The notes beneath the pieces were generated by a model. The model did not search any database. It saw nothing but the letters and a program-made list of their open reading frames with translations, and had not been told where the DNA came from. This document shows, in pieces, positions 19,706-28,466 of a DNA stretch of 64,000 nucleotides (positions within the stretch are counted from its first letter, which is position 1; every line of letters starts with the position of its first letter). The stretch covers positions 124,001 to 188,000 of the forward strand of contig CAIXPL010000019.1 of assembly GCA_903921325.1 (NCBI GenBank), read 5' to 3'. Made by a program: the position numbers and the translations under genes. This stretch comes from an uncultured Pseudomonadota bacterium. Lineage in GTDB: Bacteria; Pseudomonadota; Gammaproteobacteria; Burkholderiales; SG8-39.

Positions 19706-21124
19706 ATGAGACAGAGCTTGCAGATTCGTGTTGCGCAGCAGCTCGCGCTCACACCGCAACTGCAGCAGTCACTGAAGATTCTGCAACTGTCAGCGCAGGA
19801 ACTTGACCAGGAGGTCGAGCGGGCGCTGGCCGACAACCCGCTGCTGGAGCGCGAAGATGTGCGCGAACCGAGCTTCGTTGCAAGCCAGGCGCAGCCGACC
19901 GTAACAGAAGTCCCGGCTGAACCGAGTCCCGCCGATGAGCGCACGGTCACGCAGGATTGGGCCGATGCAGCCTGGACGCCATCGAGCCGCGGCCCCGACG
20001 ATGATGATGATCGGGATGGCGGCGGGCAGTTTTCATCCGAATCGCCTGATCTTCGCGAGCACCTGCTCGCGCAGCTTGTGCTACTGCGCCTGTCACGGCG
20101 CGCTCGCGCATTGGTCGAAATTCTGATTGATGACTTGAACGACGAAGGCTTGATGACACAAGGCCTCGATGAAATTGCCGCCATGTTGCCCGCAGAGCTG
20201 GGGGTCGATGCCGCCGAACTGACCGCAGCGCTTACCCTGGTGCAATCGCTCGATCCGACCGGGGTTGGTGCACGCACGCTGCCCGAATGCCTTGAACTGC
20301 AACTGCGTGCCCTTGCGCCGAGCACACCAGCACGTGACCTTGCCATTCTGACCGTACGCGATCACCTGCCATTACTCGCCGGACGTGACTTCGCGCGGCT
20401 GCGCCGTGCGCTTGGCTGCAGCGAGGACGCCTTACGCGAGACCCAGGCATTGATCCGCACACTCGATCCCCGACCGGGCGCGGCGTACGCACGCAGTGAG
20501 ACCCGCTACGTGGTTCCGGATATTTTCGTGCGCAAGGTTCGCGGTGAATGGGTCGCGGGGCTCAACCCCGATGCCATGCCCCGGCTGCGCATCAACCAGA
20601 TGTATTCAGCCATGCTGCAGGGCATGCGCGGATCGGCCCGCGGCGGTCTGTCGGCGCAACTGCAAGAAGCGCGCGCCCTGATCAAGAATGTTCAGCAGCG
20701 ATACGACACGATCCAGCGCATCGCGCAGGCCATCGTAGACCGGCAGCGGCATTTTCTGGAGCACGGCGACGTCGGCATGCGCCCGCTGGTGCTGCGCGAA
20801 ATCGCGGATGTGCTGGGATGTGTCGAGTCAACCGTTTCCCGCGGCACCAACGGCAAGTACATGGCAACGCCGCGCGGCATTTTTGAATTGAAATATTTTT
20901 TCAGCAGCCACGTCTCTACCGATACCGGTGGCGCGTGCTCTGCGACCGCGATCAGGGCATTGATCCGGCAACTGGTGGGCGCAGAAGATGCCCATGAGCC
21001 GTTGTCAGACAGCCGGATTGCCGAACTGCTCGGCCAGCAGGGTATCGTCGTGGCGCGACGCACCATTGCGAAATATCGTGAATCATTGCAGATTCCACCA
21101 GTCAATTTGCGCAAGGCACTTTGA
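19706..21124 (+). CDS. rpoN: RNA polymerase sigma-54 factor RpoN
   Basis: Alternative sigma factor for -24/-12 promoters that depend on enhancer-binding ATPases. Start at 19706 gives 472 residues beginning MRQSLQIRVAQQLALTPQLQ. Region I is Gln-rich (LQQSLKILQLSAQELDQEV), region II is acidic (DDDDRDGGGQ), the core-binding region lies in the middle, and the RpoN box ARRTIAKYRE lies near residues 450-459. The HTH region includes GCVESTVSRGTNGKYMATPR. The frame is open further upstream, but family homology starts at this ATG. Confidence 0.97.
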   Translation: MRQSLQIRVAQQLALTPQLQQSLKILQLSAQELDQEVERALADNPLLEREDVREPSFVASQAQPTVTEVPAEPSPADERTVTQDWADAAWTPSSRGPDDDDDRDGGGQFSSESPDLREHLLAQLVLLRLSRRARALVEILIDDLNDEGLMTQGLDEIAAMLPAELGVDAAELTAALTLVQSLDPTGVGARTLPECLELQLRALAPSTPARDLAILTVRDHLPLLAGRDFARLRRALGCSEDALRETQALIRTLDPRPGAAYARSETRYVVPDIFVRKVRGEWVAGLNPDAMPRLRINQMYSAMLQGMRGSARGGLSAQLQEARALIKNVQQRYDTIQRIAQAIVDRQRHFLEHGDVGMRPLVLREIADVLGCVESTVSRGTNGKYMATPRGIFELKYFFSSHVSTDTGGACSATAIRALIRQLVGAEDAHEPLSDSRIAELLGQQGIVVARRTIAKYRESLQIPPVNLRKAL

Positions 21125-21229
21125 TCAGGAGTCAGACAAGACCGTCCTGATCGGTCCATACTTGCATCGACGGCTGGCAGGTGAAGTACAGGTGGTGCTG
21201 ACTGCCGTCATCAACCGGAGGAGTGCAAA

Positions 21230-21559
21230 ATGAATCTGAGCGTCAGCGGACATCATCTCGTCGTCACACCGGCCATTCGTGCGTATGTCGGTGAGAAGCT
21301 GGAACGAGTGCTGCGACATTTCGACCATATCATCGATGTGCACGTGATTCTGTCCGTCGAGAAGCTCAGACAGTGCGCCGAGGTGACGCTGCACACCCGT
21401 GGCAAGGATATTTTTGTGCAATCAGAGCATGAGAACCTGTATAGCGCGATCGATGAACTGATCGACAAACTGGATCGCGCAGTGATGAAGCACAAGGATC
21501 GTGCGTTTGGTCATCCGCACAGTGCACTCAAACACCAGGATTCTGGCGAACCGGCCTGA
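21230..21559 (+). CDS. hpf: Ribosome hibernation promoting factor (short HPF)
   Basis: Binds the 30S decoding region in stationary phase and promotes 70S/100S inactive ribosomes. The 109 residues start MNLSVSGHHLVVTPAIRAYV and contain RVLRHFDHIIDVHVILSVEK and SAIDELIDKLDRAVMKHKDR. There is no C-terminal dimerisation domain, so this is the short form. A strong Shine-Dalgarno (GGAGGAG) precedes the ATG. Its place after rpoN is conserved. Confidence 0.95.
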   Translation: MNLSVSGHHLVVTPAIRAYVGEKLERVLRHFDHIIDVHVILSVEKLRQCAEVTLHTRGKDIFVQSEHENLYSAIDELIDKLDRAVMKHKDRAFGHPHSALKHQDSGEPA

Positions 21560-21574
21560 GCGCGAGCGCAGCCC

Positions 21575-22546
21575 ATGCACCACACCAGTGTCGCCAGACT
21601 CGTCGAGGACAACCACGAGAAGCTCGGCCTGCAATGGCTGTTTCGCAGCGGCCACGGCATGATCGAACGGGACCCCTCGGAGTCCGCGGCCACCGTCGGC
21701 CATCTGAATCTGATCCATCCGAATCGGATTCAGGTGCTCGGCCCGCATGAGGACAGGCATCTACGCGGGTTGACCCCGCTCGAACTGGCTGACCTCATTG
21801 CGCGACTGACCGCAGGCGGGCCGGCGGCAGTCATCGTTGCAGATGGTCTTGAGCTGGATGCCGGACTGCTGGCGGCACTCAAGGTGGCGGGCATCGACAC
21901 GCTGTCGAGCGCGCAACCGGCGCCGTGGATCATTGACAAGCTGCGCCGCTATCTGGCCCGTGCCCTTGCCGAGACGACCGAGCGGCACGGGGTGTTTGTT
22001 GACGTGCTCGGGGTTGGGGTGCTGCTCACCGGAGATTCTGGTGTGGGCAAGAGCGAGCTGGGACTGGAGTTGATCAGCCGCGGTCACGGCCTGGTGGCTG
22101 ACGATGTGGTTGAAGTCTCGCGCATTGCGGCCAGTACCCTCGAGGGGCGCTGTCCGCCGTTATTGAAAGATTTTCTTGAAGTGCGCGGCTTGGGCGTACT
22201 CAACATCCGCACGGTGTTTGGTGAGACTGCCGTGCGTCCGAAAATGATTCTGCGACTGATCGTTCATCTCGATCGCCCATCCAACCAGCGGGTGCTGGCC
22301 GAGCGCCTGCCGCTGCATGAATTGTCAGAGGAAGTGCTCGGGGTAACGATCCCTAAGGTGGTGATTCCAGTTGCTGCCGGTCGCAACCTCGCGGTGCTGC
22401 TCGAGGCCGCGGTGCGCAACTGGGTGCTCAAGAACCGTGGCATGGACAGCACCGCCGAATTCGTCAGGCGGCAGCAAGCCGCGATGGCCGAGGACGCCGC
22501 AGATCAAGCCGGTGACGCTGCATTACCCCCGGCTGCCCCCCACTAA
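21575..22546 (+). CDS. hprK: HPr kinase/phosphorylase HprK
   Basis: Phosphorylates and dephosphorylates the regulatory serine of HPr in the PTS-Ntr type system. The 323 residues have the N-terminal domain (about 1-130), Walker A GDSGVGKS at 153-160, ELGLELISRGHGLVADDVVE, and the HprK signature LEVRGLGVLNIRTVFGETAV. It follows hpf by 15 bp. The ptsN gene that often lies between them is absent. The C-terminal 20 residues are Ala/Pro-rich. Confidence 0.95.
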   Translation: MHHTSVARLVEDNHEKLGLQWLFRSGHGMIERDPSESAATVGHLNLIHPNRIQVLGPHEDRHLRGLTPLELADLIARLTAGGPAAVIVADGLELDAGLLAALKVAGIDTLSSAQPAPWIIDKLRRYLARALAETTERHGVFVDVLGVGVLLTGDSGVGKSELGLELISRGHGLVADDVVEVSRIAASTLEGRCPPLLKDFLEVRGLGVLNIRTVFGETAVRPKMILRLIVHLDRPSNQRVLAERLPLHELSEEVLGVTIPKVVIPVAAGRNLAVLLEAAVRNWVLKNRGMDSTAEFVRRQQAAMAEDAADQAGDAALPPAAPH

Positions 22547-22595
22547 TCCTGTCGAGAGCTGCGATGTCGCTGCCCGCCCAGCATTGGAATGGTTC

Positions 22596-23459
22596 ATGCA
22601 GTTGGTGATCATCACCGGGCTGTCAGGTTCCGGAAAAAGCGTCGCCCTCAATGTGCTTGAGGATGCTGACTATTACTGCGTCGACAATCTGCCGGTGAGC
22701 CTGATTGCTGACACAGTCCGATTTCTACGCACCAATCAATGGACGCGCGTCGCCATCACGGTGGACGCGCGCAGCGGGTCGGACTTGAGCGCCCTCACTG
22801 ATATTCTGGCCGATCTGCGTAGCGAATCAATTGACGTGCGGCTGGTCTATTTGAATGCCCGTAGCGAATCGCTGGTGCGGCGTTTCAAGGAGACTCGGCG
22901 CAAACACCCCTTGAGCGATGGTACGCGCACGATTGATGAGTGCATCGCGCGTGAAGCAACGCTGGTGGGGCCGCTGGCTGAGTCGGCCCATGTGATCGAT
23001 ACGAGCGAGCTCTCACCGAACGCACTGCGCGCCTGGATCCGAGATCTGGTGGAGGTCAAGAGCGACACGCTCACCCTCGTCTTTGAATCCTTTGGATTCA
23101 AAAACGGACTACCGCTGAATGCCGACTTTGTGTTCGATGTGCGCCATCTGCCCAATCCGTTCTACGATCCTCGATTGCGTGCGTTTACTGGCCTGCAAGA
23201 CCCCATCATCGGGTTCATGCAGTCCCAACCCGATGCACAGGCCCTGATCGCAGACATCGGTGATTTCATTGCGCGCTGGCTGCCCGGGTATCAGCGCGAT
23301 AACCGCGCCTATCTCACAGTCGCAATTGGTTGCACCGGTGGCCAGCATCGTTCGGTATTCATCGCCGAGCAACTGGCCAGCCGATTCCGTGGCAGCAAGC
23401 CGGTACTGGTCCGCCATCGACAGCTCGAATTGCCAGCGCTGGCGATCGCGTACGATTGA
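22596..23459 (+). CDS. rapZ: RNase adapter / nucleotide-binding protein RapZ
   Basis: P-loop protein that in enteric bacteria presents GlmZ sRNA to RNase E; in betaproteobacteria its target is less clear. The 287 residues start MQLVIITGLSGSGKSVALNV with the Walker A GLSGSGKS. VDNLPVSLI and RRFKETRRKHPL follow. The C-terminal domain has DPIIGFMQ and the signature IGCTGGQHRSVFIAEQLA. Start at 22596 is set by homology; the open frame upstream overlaps hprK. Confidence 0.95.
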   Translation: MQLVIITGLSGSGKSVALNVLEDADYYCVDNLPVSLIADTVRFLRTNQWTRVAITVDARSGSDLSALTDILADLRSESIDVRLVYLNARSESLVRRFKETRRKHPLSDGTRTIDECIAREATLVGPLAESAHVIDTSELSPNALRAWIRDLVEVKSDTLTLVFESFGFKNGLPLNADFVFDVRHLPNPFYDPRLRAFTGLQDPIIGFMQSQPDAQALIADIGDFIARWLPGYQRDNRAYLTVAIGCTGGQHRSVFIAEQLASRFRGSKPVLVRHRQLELPALAIAYD

Positions 23460-23510
23460 GCCGCCGCGCAACTTGCTGTCCGTTCTTACTTTCAGAGGCT
23501 CAGTGCTGAC

Positions 23511-24188
23511 ATGACCCCCGCACGCAGTGTGACAATCGCCCTCACCGGTGCTTCCGGCATGGCCTATGGCTTGCGTCTGCTCGAATGTCTGGTCGACAGC
23601 GGCGTGCGCGTATCCCTGCTGTATACGCAGGCAGCGCATATCGTGGCAAAGCAGGAGCTTGATCTGGTTCTGCCCTCCCGTGCGACCGACGCCGAACGGT
23701 ATTTCACCGAGCGCTACAAGGCCGCCCCCGGCCAGCTGCGCGCCTATTCGCGCGAAGACTGGTTTTCACCCGTAGCGTCAGGCTCCAATCCCAGTGACGC
23801 GATGGTGATATGCCCGTGCACCATGGGCACGCTGGCCGCGCTCGCTGCCGGGATGTCGGACAACCTGATCGAGCGCGCCGCCGATGTCACACTGAAAGAA
23901 AAGCGCACCCTGGTGATCGTGCCCCGCGAAGCGCCGTTCTCTGTAGTGCACCTCGAGAACATGCTGCGGCTGGCCCGGGCAGGCGCGGTCATCCTGCCAG
24001 CCAATCCGGGTTTTTATCATCGACCGACCAGCATCGAGGCGGTCATTGATTTCATCGTCGCGCGCGTGCTCGATCACATCGGCGTACCCAACACACTGAT
24101 GGCGCGCTGGGGGCGAGGGGAAGCCGCCGCGGTGACGCCGGCGGTCGATCCGACCACACCGACCACACCGACCGATCGCCGGCCATGA
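23511..24188 (+). CDS. ubiX: Flavin prenyltransferase UbiX
   Basis: Attaches a dimethylallyl group to FMN to make the prenyl-FMN cofactor of UbiD-type decarboxylases. The 225 residues contain VTIALTGASGMAYGLRLLE, VICPCTMGTLAALAAGMSDN, LIERAADVTLKEKRTLVIVP and REAPFSVVHLENML, plus PANPGFYHRP. A Thr/Pro-rich tail (VDPTTPTTPTDRRP) ends the protein. The cofactor could serve ubiquinone synthesis or aromatic decarboxylation; no ubiD is visible. The stop overlaps the next start by 4 bp. Confidence 0.93.
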   Translation: MTPARSVTIALTGASGMAYGLRLLECLVDSGVRVSLLYTQAAHIVAKQELDLVLPSRATDAERYFTERYKAAPGQLRAYSREDWFSPVASGSNPSDAMVICPCTMGTLAALAAGMSDNLIERAADVTLKEKRTLVIVPREAPFSVVHLENMLRLARAGAVILPANPGFYHRPTSIEAVIDFIVARVLDHIGVPNTLMARWGRGEAAAVTPAVDPTTPTTPTDRRP

Positions 24189-24799
24189 GCGAACCTGCCA
24201 TGGCGGACTCGATCGACGAACTTCCGATCTTTCCGCTCAACACCGTGCTGTTTCCCGATGGCCTGCTGCCATTGCGAGTCTTTGAAGCGCGCTATATGGA
24301 CATGGCTCGCAAGGCGCTCAAAGAGGGATCCGGATTCGGCGTATGCCGCATCGCTGCGGGCAGTGAGGTGGGCGCACCCGCACAACCGGAATCGATTGGC
24401 ACAATTGCCACGATCACCGATTGCGATATGGAGCAACTGGGCGTCCTGCTGCTGAAGACCCGCGGCAGCGAGCGCTTTCGCATCGTGTCGCAGCAAGCCA
24501 ACTCGCAGGGGCTGATCATTGCGCGCATACAGCGCCTGGAGGCTGATTCAGATGCGCCCGTACCCGAGCGCTATCTTCCCTGTGTGCGCATATTGCAGGC
24601 GATCGTCACGCAACAGGGTGAGGCAGTGTTCCATCCACCCCTTGCCTATGACTCCGCACGCTGGGTTGGGCATCGGCTGAGCGAAATTCTGCCGCTGCCG
24701 GGCAAGGTGAAGCAACACATGCTTGAGCTCGATGACAGCCTGCTGCGATTGCAGACGCTGCTTGATTTTCTGCAGCAGCATGGTCTGACTATCCGCTGA
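24185..24799 (+). CDS. LON substrate-binding-domain protein
   Basis: Stand-alone Lon N-terminal (LON_substr_bdg/PUA-like) protein, 204 residues, without the AAA or protease parts of Lon. It has LPIFPLNTVLFPDGLLPLRV, FEARYMDMARKAL, GFGVCRIAAGSEVG, and the late segment LDDSLLRLQTLLDFLQQHGL. The role of such proteins is not established; a substrate-recognition or adaptor role is inferred from the domain. It is translationally coupled to ubiX and overlaps mutY tail to tail by 11 bp. Confidence 0.85.
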   Translation: MSEPAMADSIDELPIFPLNTVLFPDGLLPLRVFEARYMDMARKALKEGSGFGVCRIAAGSEVGAPAQPESIGTIATITDCDMEQLGVLLLKTRGSERFRIVSQQANSQGLIIARIQRLEADSDAPVPERYLPCVRILQAIVTQQGEAVFHPPLAYDSARWVGHRLSEILPLPGKVKQHMLELDDSLLRLQTLLDFLQQHGLTIR

Positions 24800-26045
24800 G
24801 CTGCAGCGATTCAAGCACCTGACGCACTGGCACCGGCAGCCCGAGGGCAAGCGCATCGTGCAATGGCCACCAGCGCGCGTCGGGCTCGGCGCAGTGCAGA
24901 TCGGTGGCCCGCTCCGATAGCGTCACCGACGAGCCTGCCGGCAGTTGTGAGCCCTGCGGCAGTCCCGAGCCCTGCGGCAATTGCGAGCCCTGTGCCAATT
25001 GCGAGCCCTGTGCCAATTGCGAGCCCTGTGGTAACTGCGAGCCCTGTGGTAACTGCGAGCTGTGTTGCAATTGCGCGCCCACATCCAGGCTGTCGAATTC
25101 ACAGCGCAAGACCGCGATCTCAAGTGTGAAATGTGTAAATCCGTGGCGCAGATTGCCAAAGGGCTGCAGGTGCGCCTTTCCCACCGGGTGCCACCGGTTC
25201 ACGATCTGCTCGGGCGGTGCGTGCAGCTCGCCCGACTCGATATTTGGCAGGCACCATAGTCCGCCCCAGATGCCGGCGGGCGGACGACGCTCGAGCAGAA
25301 CCCGATCCTTGCTCGTGAGCAGCAGCATGATGGACTGGCGCACTGGTCGTACGCGCGCCGGCCGGGGGCTTGGATAGGCATGCACCTGTTGCGTGGCGAG
25401 CGCAAGGCAATCATCGCGCACCGGACAGCGACCACAGGCACTGTTACTACGGGTACACAGCGTGGCGCCCAGATCCATCAGGCCCTGGGTGTAGGCCGCA
25501 ATGTCCTGCGCGGGCAACAAGTCCTCGGCGAGCGACCACAGGCGTGCCTGGACGGACGCCGAGCCCGTGTATCCGCTCACGGCACGATGACGTGCCAGCA
25601 CCCGCTTCACATTGCCATCCAGAATCGCCTCGCGCGCACCATGGGCAAATACCGCTATCGCTGCTGCGCTCGATCGGCCGATCCCCGGCAAGGCTTCAAT
25701 GTCCGCGCGATTGCCTGGCATGCAGCCGCCATATTCTGACTGGATGATGCGGGCCGCCTTATGCAGATTGCGCGCGCGCGAGTAATACCCGAGTCCGCTC
25801 CACAGGCTCATCACGGCGTCCAGATCGGCGCGCGCAAGGCTTGCAATGTCGGGGAATCGGGCCAGAAATCGTTCGTAGTAGCCAATCACCGTGCCGACCT
25901 GAGTCTGCTGCAGCATGATCTCGGAGAGCCAGATGCGGTACGGGTCGGTCGTGTTTTGCCAGGGCAGATCGTGGCGCCCCGCGCTTTTTTGCCAGGCGAT
26001 CAGGCGTGCAGAAAACGATTCGGCAACCGGCGGCGAATCGTTCAA
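24789..26045 (-). CDS. mutY: Adenine DNA glycosylase MutY with hexapeptide repeat insert
   Basis: Removes adenine opposite 8-oxoguanine in base-excision repair. The 418 residues show the catalytic Glu (E42 in WLSEIMLQQTQV), the HhH motif ALPGIGRSSAAAIAVFAHG, the catalytic Asp (D143 in LDGNVKRVLARH) and a 4Fe-4S loop C197-x6-C204-x2-C207-x5-C213. A NUDIX-like 8-oxoG recognition domain starts near residue 235. Inside that domain, residues 331-372 are seven tandem hexapeptides (QLPQGS type), making the protein longer than the usual 350-380 residues. Confidence 0.95.
   Translation of the reverse strand: MNDSPPVAESFSARLIAWQKSAGRHDLPWQNTTDPYRIWLSEIMLQQTQVGTVIGYYERFLARFPDIASLARADLDAVMSLWSGLGYYSRARNLHKAARIIQSEYGGCMPGNRADIEALPGIGRSSAAAIAVFAHGAREAILDGNVKRVLARHRAVSGYTGSASVQARLWSLAEDLLPAQDIAAYTQGLMDLGATLCTRSNSACGRCPVRDDCLALATQQVHAYPSPRPARVRPVRQSIMLLLTSKDRVLLERRPPAGIWGGLWCLPNIESGELHAPPEQIVNRWHPVGKAHLQPFGNLRHGFTHFTLEIAVLRCEFDSLDVGAQLQHSSQLPQGSQLPQGSQLAQGSQLAQGSQLPQGSGLPQGSQLPAGSSVTLSERATDLHCAEPDARWWPLHDALALGLPVPVRQVLESLQLSG
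24930..25055 (-). repeat. 18-bp in-frame tandem repeat in mutY, seven units
   Basis: Seven 18-bp units encode QLPQGS, QLPQGS, QLAQGS, QLAQGS, QLPQGS, GLPQGS, QLPAGS. Units differ by only a few bases, so the array looks young and copy number may vary between isolates. It lies in the C-terminal domain in a position where a loop is expected, leaving the following segment (WWPLHDALALGLP) intact. Confidence 0.92.
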
Positions 26046-26947
26046 TGATTGGCCACACCAAAGGGCACGTGGCCGGCGGCGACGTGCTGCTGGGCTGAAC
26101 GCACATGCGATTGCTGATCGTCGAAGTAGATATCAGCCCCGAAAGTCTTGAGGAATTCGCCCTTCTCAAGGCCGCCGAGAAACAGCGCTTCGTCGATACG
26201 GATATCCCAGGCGCGCAGAGTGCGGATCACGCGCTCGTGCGCCGGTGCGCCACGTGCAGTGACCAGTGCGGTGCGAATGGGCGAATGTTCCATCGGGTAC
26301 TCGGACTGGATCCGATGCAGTGCTGCCAGAAAGTTCTTGAACGGCCCGCCCGACAACGGTTCATGGGCGGCGCTCGATTCGCTGGAATGGAACGCATCCA
26401 GACCATCGCGCTTGTACACCTGCTCGGCCTCATCGGAGAACAGCACCGCGTCACCGTCAAAGGCGATGCGCAACTGGTCGGTTTTCTGTCCGGCGCGGCC
26501 CACTTGCGAGGGCACGATGGTGGCCGCGGCATAGCCTTCGGCGAGCACTTTGCTCACGTCCTGCGGATTGGTCGACAGAAACAGGTGGGCGCCGAAGGTG
26601 GGCACATACGGATACGTGCTCTCGCCGCCGGTGAAGGCGGCGCGGGTGATATCGAGACCGTAATGCCTGATTGAATGAAATACCCGCAGGCCGGTGTCGG
26701 CGGTATTGCGCGACAACAGGATAACCTCGACCCGGTGGCGCTGGGGTTCACGGCGATTCAGCGCGAGAAGCTTTTGTACCAGAGTGAAAGCGACGCCAGG
26801 TTGCAGCACTTCCTCTTCGTGGTCGCGCTGGTAGGCATGATAGGCCGCCACCCCCTGTTCCTCGAACACCCGGTTGGATGCTTCGAGGTCAAACAGGGCA
26901 CGCGATGAAATCGCGACGATCAGCACCCCATCAAAGTTGGCCGGCAT
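26042..26947 (-). CDS. Cytosolic 5'-nucleotidase (NT5C1-type)
   Basis: The 301-residue protein resembles the 5'-nucleotidase family related to eukaryotic cN-I, hydrolysing nucleoside monophosphates. Visible segments: VLIVAISSRALFDLEASNRV (with Asp and Ser/Arg of the N-terminal motif), LLALNRREPQRHRVEVILLS, RNTADTGLRVFHSIRHYGLD, RIAFDGDAVLFSDEAEQVYK with HAD-like DGDAVLFSDE, and EALFLGGLEKGEFLKTFGAD. The gene starts 27 bp downstream of tRNA-Gly on the same strand and overlaps mutY by 4 bp. Substrate preference cannot be told. Confidence 0.82.
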   Translation of the reverse strand: MPANFDGVLIVAISSRALFDLEASNRVFEEQGVAAYHAYQRDHEEEVLQPGVAFTLVQKLLALNRREPQRHRVEVILLSRNTADTGLRVFHSIRHYGLDITRAAFTGGESTYPYVPTFGAHLFLSTNPQDVSKVLAEGYAAATIVPSQVGRAGQKTDQLRIAFDGDAVLFSDEAEQVYKRDGLDAFHSSESSAAHEPLSGGPFKNFLAALHRIQSEYPMEHSPIRTALVTARGAPAHERVIRTLRAWDIRIDEALFLGGLEKGEFLKTFGADIYFDDQQSHVRSAQQHVAAGHVPFGVANH

Positions 26948-26973
26948 TCGGGCGGAATCATCCAGGCAGGGGT

Positions 26974-27047
26974 TGGAGCGGGTGAAGGGAATCGAACCCT
27001 CGTATGCAGCTTGGGAAGCTGCCGTTCTGCCATTGAACTACACCCGC
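26974..27047 (-). tRNA. tRNA-Gly (anticodon CCC)
   Basis: Complete 74-nt cloverleaf with encoded CCA. The acceptor pairs GCGGGTG with CACCCGC, the anticodon stem is GCAGC/GCTGC with loop TTCCCAA giving anticodon CCC (reads GGG), and the T-arm is GGGTTCGATTCCC. The discriminator base is U, as expected for bacterial tRNA-Gly. The 5'-nucleotidase gene follows on the same strand, so it may be co-transcribed. Confidence 0.97.
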
Positions 27048-27086
27048 GCTGCAATCCTTTGCGTTTGAAGCGCTCATACAAGCAAG

Positions 27087-27107
27087 CGCTTGCGCCATGC
27101 GCAAGCG
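27087..27107. other. Strong 9-bp hairpin upstream of tRNA-Gly / thiS
   Basis: CGCTTGCGC-CAT-GCGCAAGCG forms a nine-base-pair stem with a three-base loop. It lies in the gap between the tRNA promoter side and thiS. A loose TTTT occurs about 20 bp further on the plus strand, too distant for a normal intrinsic terminator. No TPP riboswitch sequence was recognised between it and thiS. Confidence 0.45.
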
Positions 27108-27266
27108 GCATGAGGCAGCGATTTTACTCCACCGCGGCGCCTAATTCGCGCGATCTGTAGTGCGGTCGCGGTGCTAACATCAGGCCCGGCTGAGCGTCGT
27201 CCTGTGCCTCGTAGTGTGACGGGCGGCACCATGTTGGGCGGCACCTTTAAGGGCAAAAGCAGATTG

Positions 27267-27467
27267 ATGCAGATCAGTGTTAACGGCGAGACACAACACT
27301 GCCGGCTCGGGGCCACGGTGGTCGAATTGCTGCAGCAGTTGGGCATTGCGGGCAAGAAGCTCGCGGTCGAGCGTAATGGCGAGATCGTGCCGCGCAGCGC
27401 GCACGGCAGTACGGTACTGGCAGCGGGCGACCGACTGGAAATCGTCGTGGCGGTGGGCGGCGGCTGA
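27267..27467 (+). CDS. thiS: Thiamine sulfur carrier ThiS
   Basis: Ubiquitin-like sulfur carrier for thiazole synthesis; its C-terminal Gly-Gly is thiocarboxylated. Start at the ATG of MQISVNGETQH gives 66 residues ending VAVGGG, the normal size. LGIAGKKLAVERNGEIVPRS matches the family core. An earlier ATG in frame would add 32 residues unlike ThiS. It pairs with thiG 125 bp downstream; no thiO, thiE or thiF is present. Confidence 0.93.
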   Translation: MQISVNGETQHCRLGATVVELLQQLGIAGKKLAVERNGEIVPRSAHGSTVLAAGDRLEIVVAVGGG

Positions 27468-27592
27468 TAAACTCGCGGCGCACCCCGACGGATTTCTCGT
27501 CGGCGCGCGCTGAGGCAAATTGCCGCCGGGCTTGATCGGACCAAGCGCCCCTCCACTTTCCAAGGTCAATTGACCCGCACGGGTATTTCAAC

Positions 27593-28384
27593 ATGGATCC
27601 ACTGATTATCGCTGGCAGGACGTTTCAATCACGTCTGCTCATTGGCACCGGCAAGTATCGCGACTTCCAGCAGACCCGCGAAGCCATCGATGAAAGCGGT
27701 GCGCAGATTGTGACCGTAGCCATTCGTCGCACCAACATTGGCCAGAACGCGGGCGAACCGTCGCTCCTCGATGCCCTGCCTCCGTCACAGTTCACCTACC
27801 TGCCCAATACTGCCGGGTGCTACACCGCCGATGATGCGGTCCGAACCTTGCGCCTGGCGCGCGAACTGCTCGATGGCCATGATCTGGTCAAACTCGAAGT
27901 CCTGGGCGACCCGCAAACGCTGTTTCCGAACATGATCGAAACCCTGGCAGCTGCCCGTACCCTGGTGGCTGACGGATTCAAAGTCATGGTCTATTGCAGC
28001 GACGATCCGATCATGGCGCGCGAATTGGAAGCCATCGGCTGCGTGGCCATCATGCCGCTGGCCTCACTCATTGGATCAGGCATGGGCATCCTCAACCCGT
28101 GGAATCTGCAACTGATCATCGAGAAGGCGACTGTGCCGGTGGTGGTCGATGCCGGCGTAGGCACCGCATCGGATGCCGCAATTGCCATGGAACTGGGCTG
28201 TGATGCGGTGTTAATGAACACCGCCGTGGCAGCTGCGCGCGACCCGATTCTGATGGCCCGCGCAATGCGCAAGGCTGTCGAGGCAGGCCGTGAAGCTTTT
28301 CTGGCCGGTCGCATGCCGAAAAAGCTCTATTCGGCGAGCCCCAGTTCGCCCTCAAGTGGCCTGATGACGCCGAAAACGGCATGA
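27593..28384 (+). CDS. thiG: Thiazole synthase ThiG
   Basis: Condenses DXP, dehydroglycine and ThiS-bound sulfur into thiazole phosphate. The 263-residue TIM barrel shows [40 protein letters not shown], the Schiff-base lysine in [10 protein letters not shown], and [20 protein letters not shown] with [11 protein letters not shown]. The C-terminus has a short Ser/Pro-rich tail. Length is typical. Confidence 0.96.
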   Translation: MDPLIIAGRTFQSRLLIGTGKYRDFQQTREAIDESGAQIVTVAIRRTNIGQNAGEPSLLDALPPSQFTYLPNTAGCYTADDAVRTLRLARELLDGHDLVKLEVLGDPQTLFPNMIETLAAARTLVADGFKVMVYCSDDPIMARELEAIGCVAIMPLASLIGSGMGILNPWNLQLIIEKATVPVVVDAGVGTASDAAIAMELGCDAVLMNTAVAAARDPILMARAMRKAVEAGREAFLAGRMPKKLYSASPSSPSSGLMTPKTA

Positions 28385-28393
28385 AGCCTCCCT

Positions 28394-28453
28394 GTCGCTG
28401 CAGCGCCAATCTAAGAGCCATCTGTGCACTGGCAAGCACAGGCGTGCAGCGAC
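28394..28453. other. Nested inverted repeat between thiG and trmB
   Basis: Outer arms GTCGCTGCA (28394-28402) and TGCAGCGAC (28445-28453) are perfectly complementary. Inside them CTGTGC (28422-28427) and GCACAG (28436-28441) form a second hairpin. Most of the 82-bp thiG-trmB gap is therefore structured. No T-run follows, so it is not an obvious rho-independent terminator; an RNA element or operator is possible. Confidence 0.5.
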
Positions 28454-28466
28454 CTGAATCCGACTC

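Noticed and set aside
21125-21229. Sigma-54 (-24/-12) promoter before hpf
   Set aside because: TGGCAG is followed by no GC at the required spacing.
27048-27266. TPP riboswitch upstream of thiS
   Set aside because: The conserved CTGAGA and CCTGATC-type thi-box stretches were not found; only a hairpin is seen.
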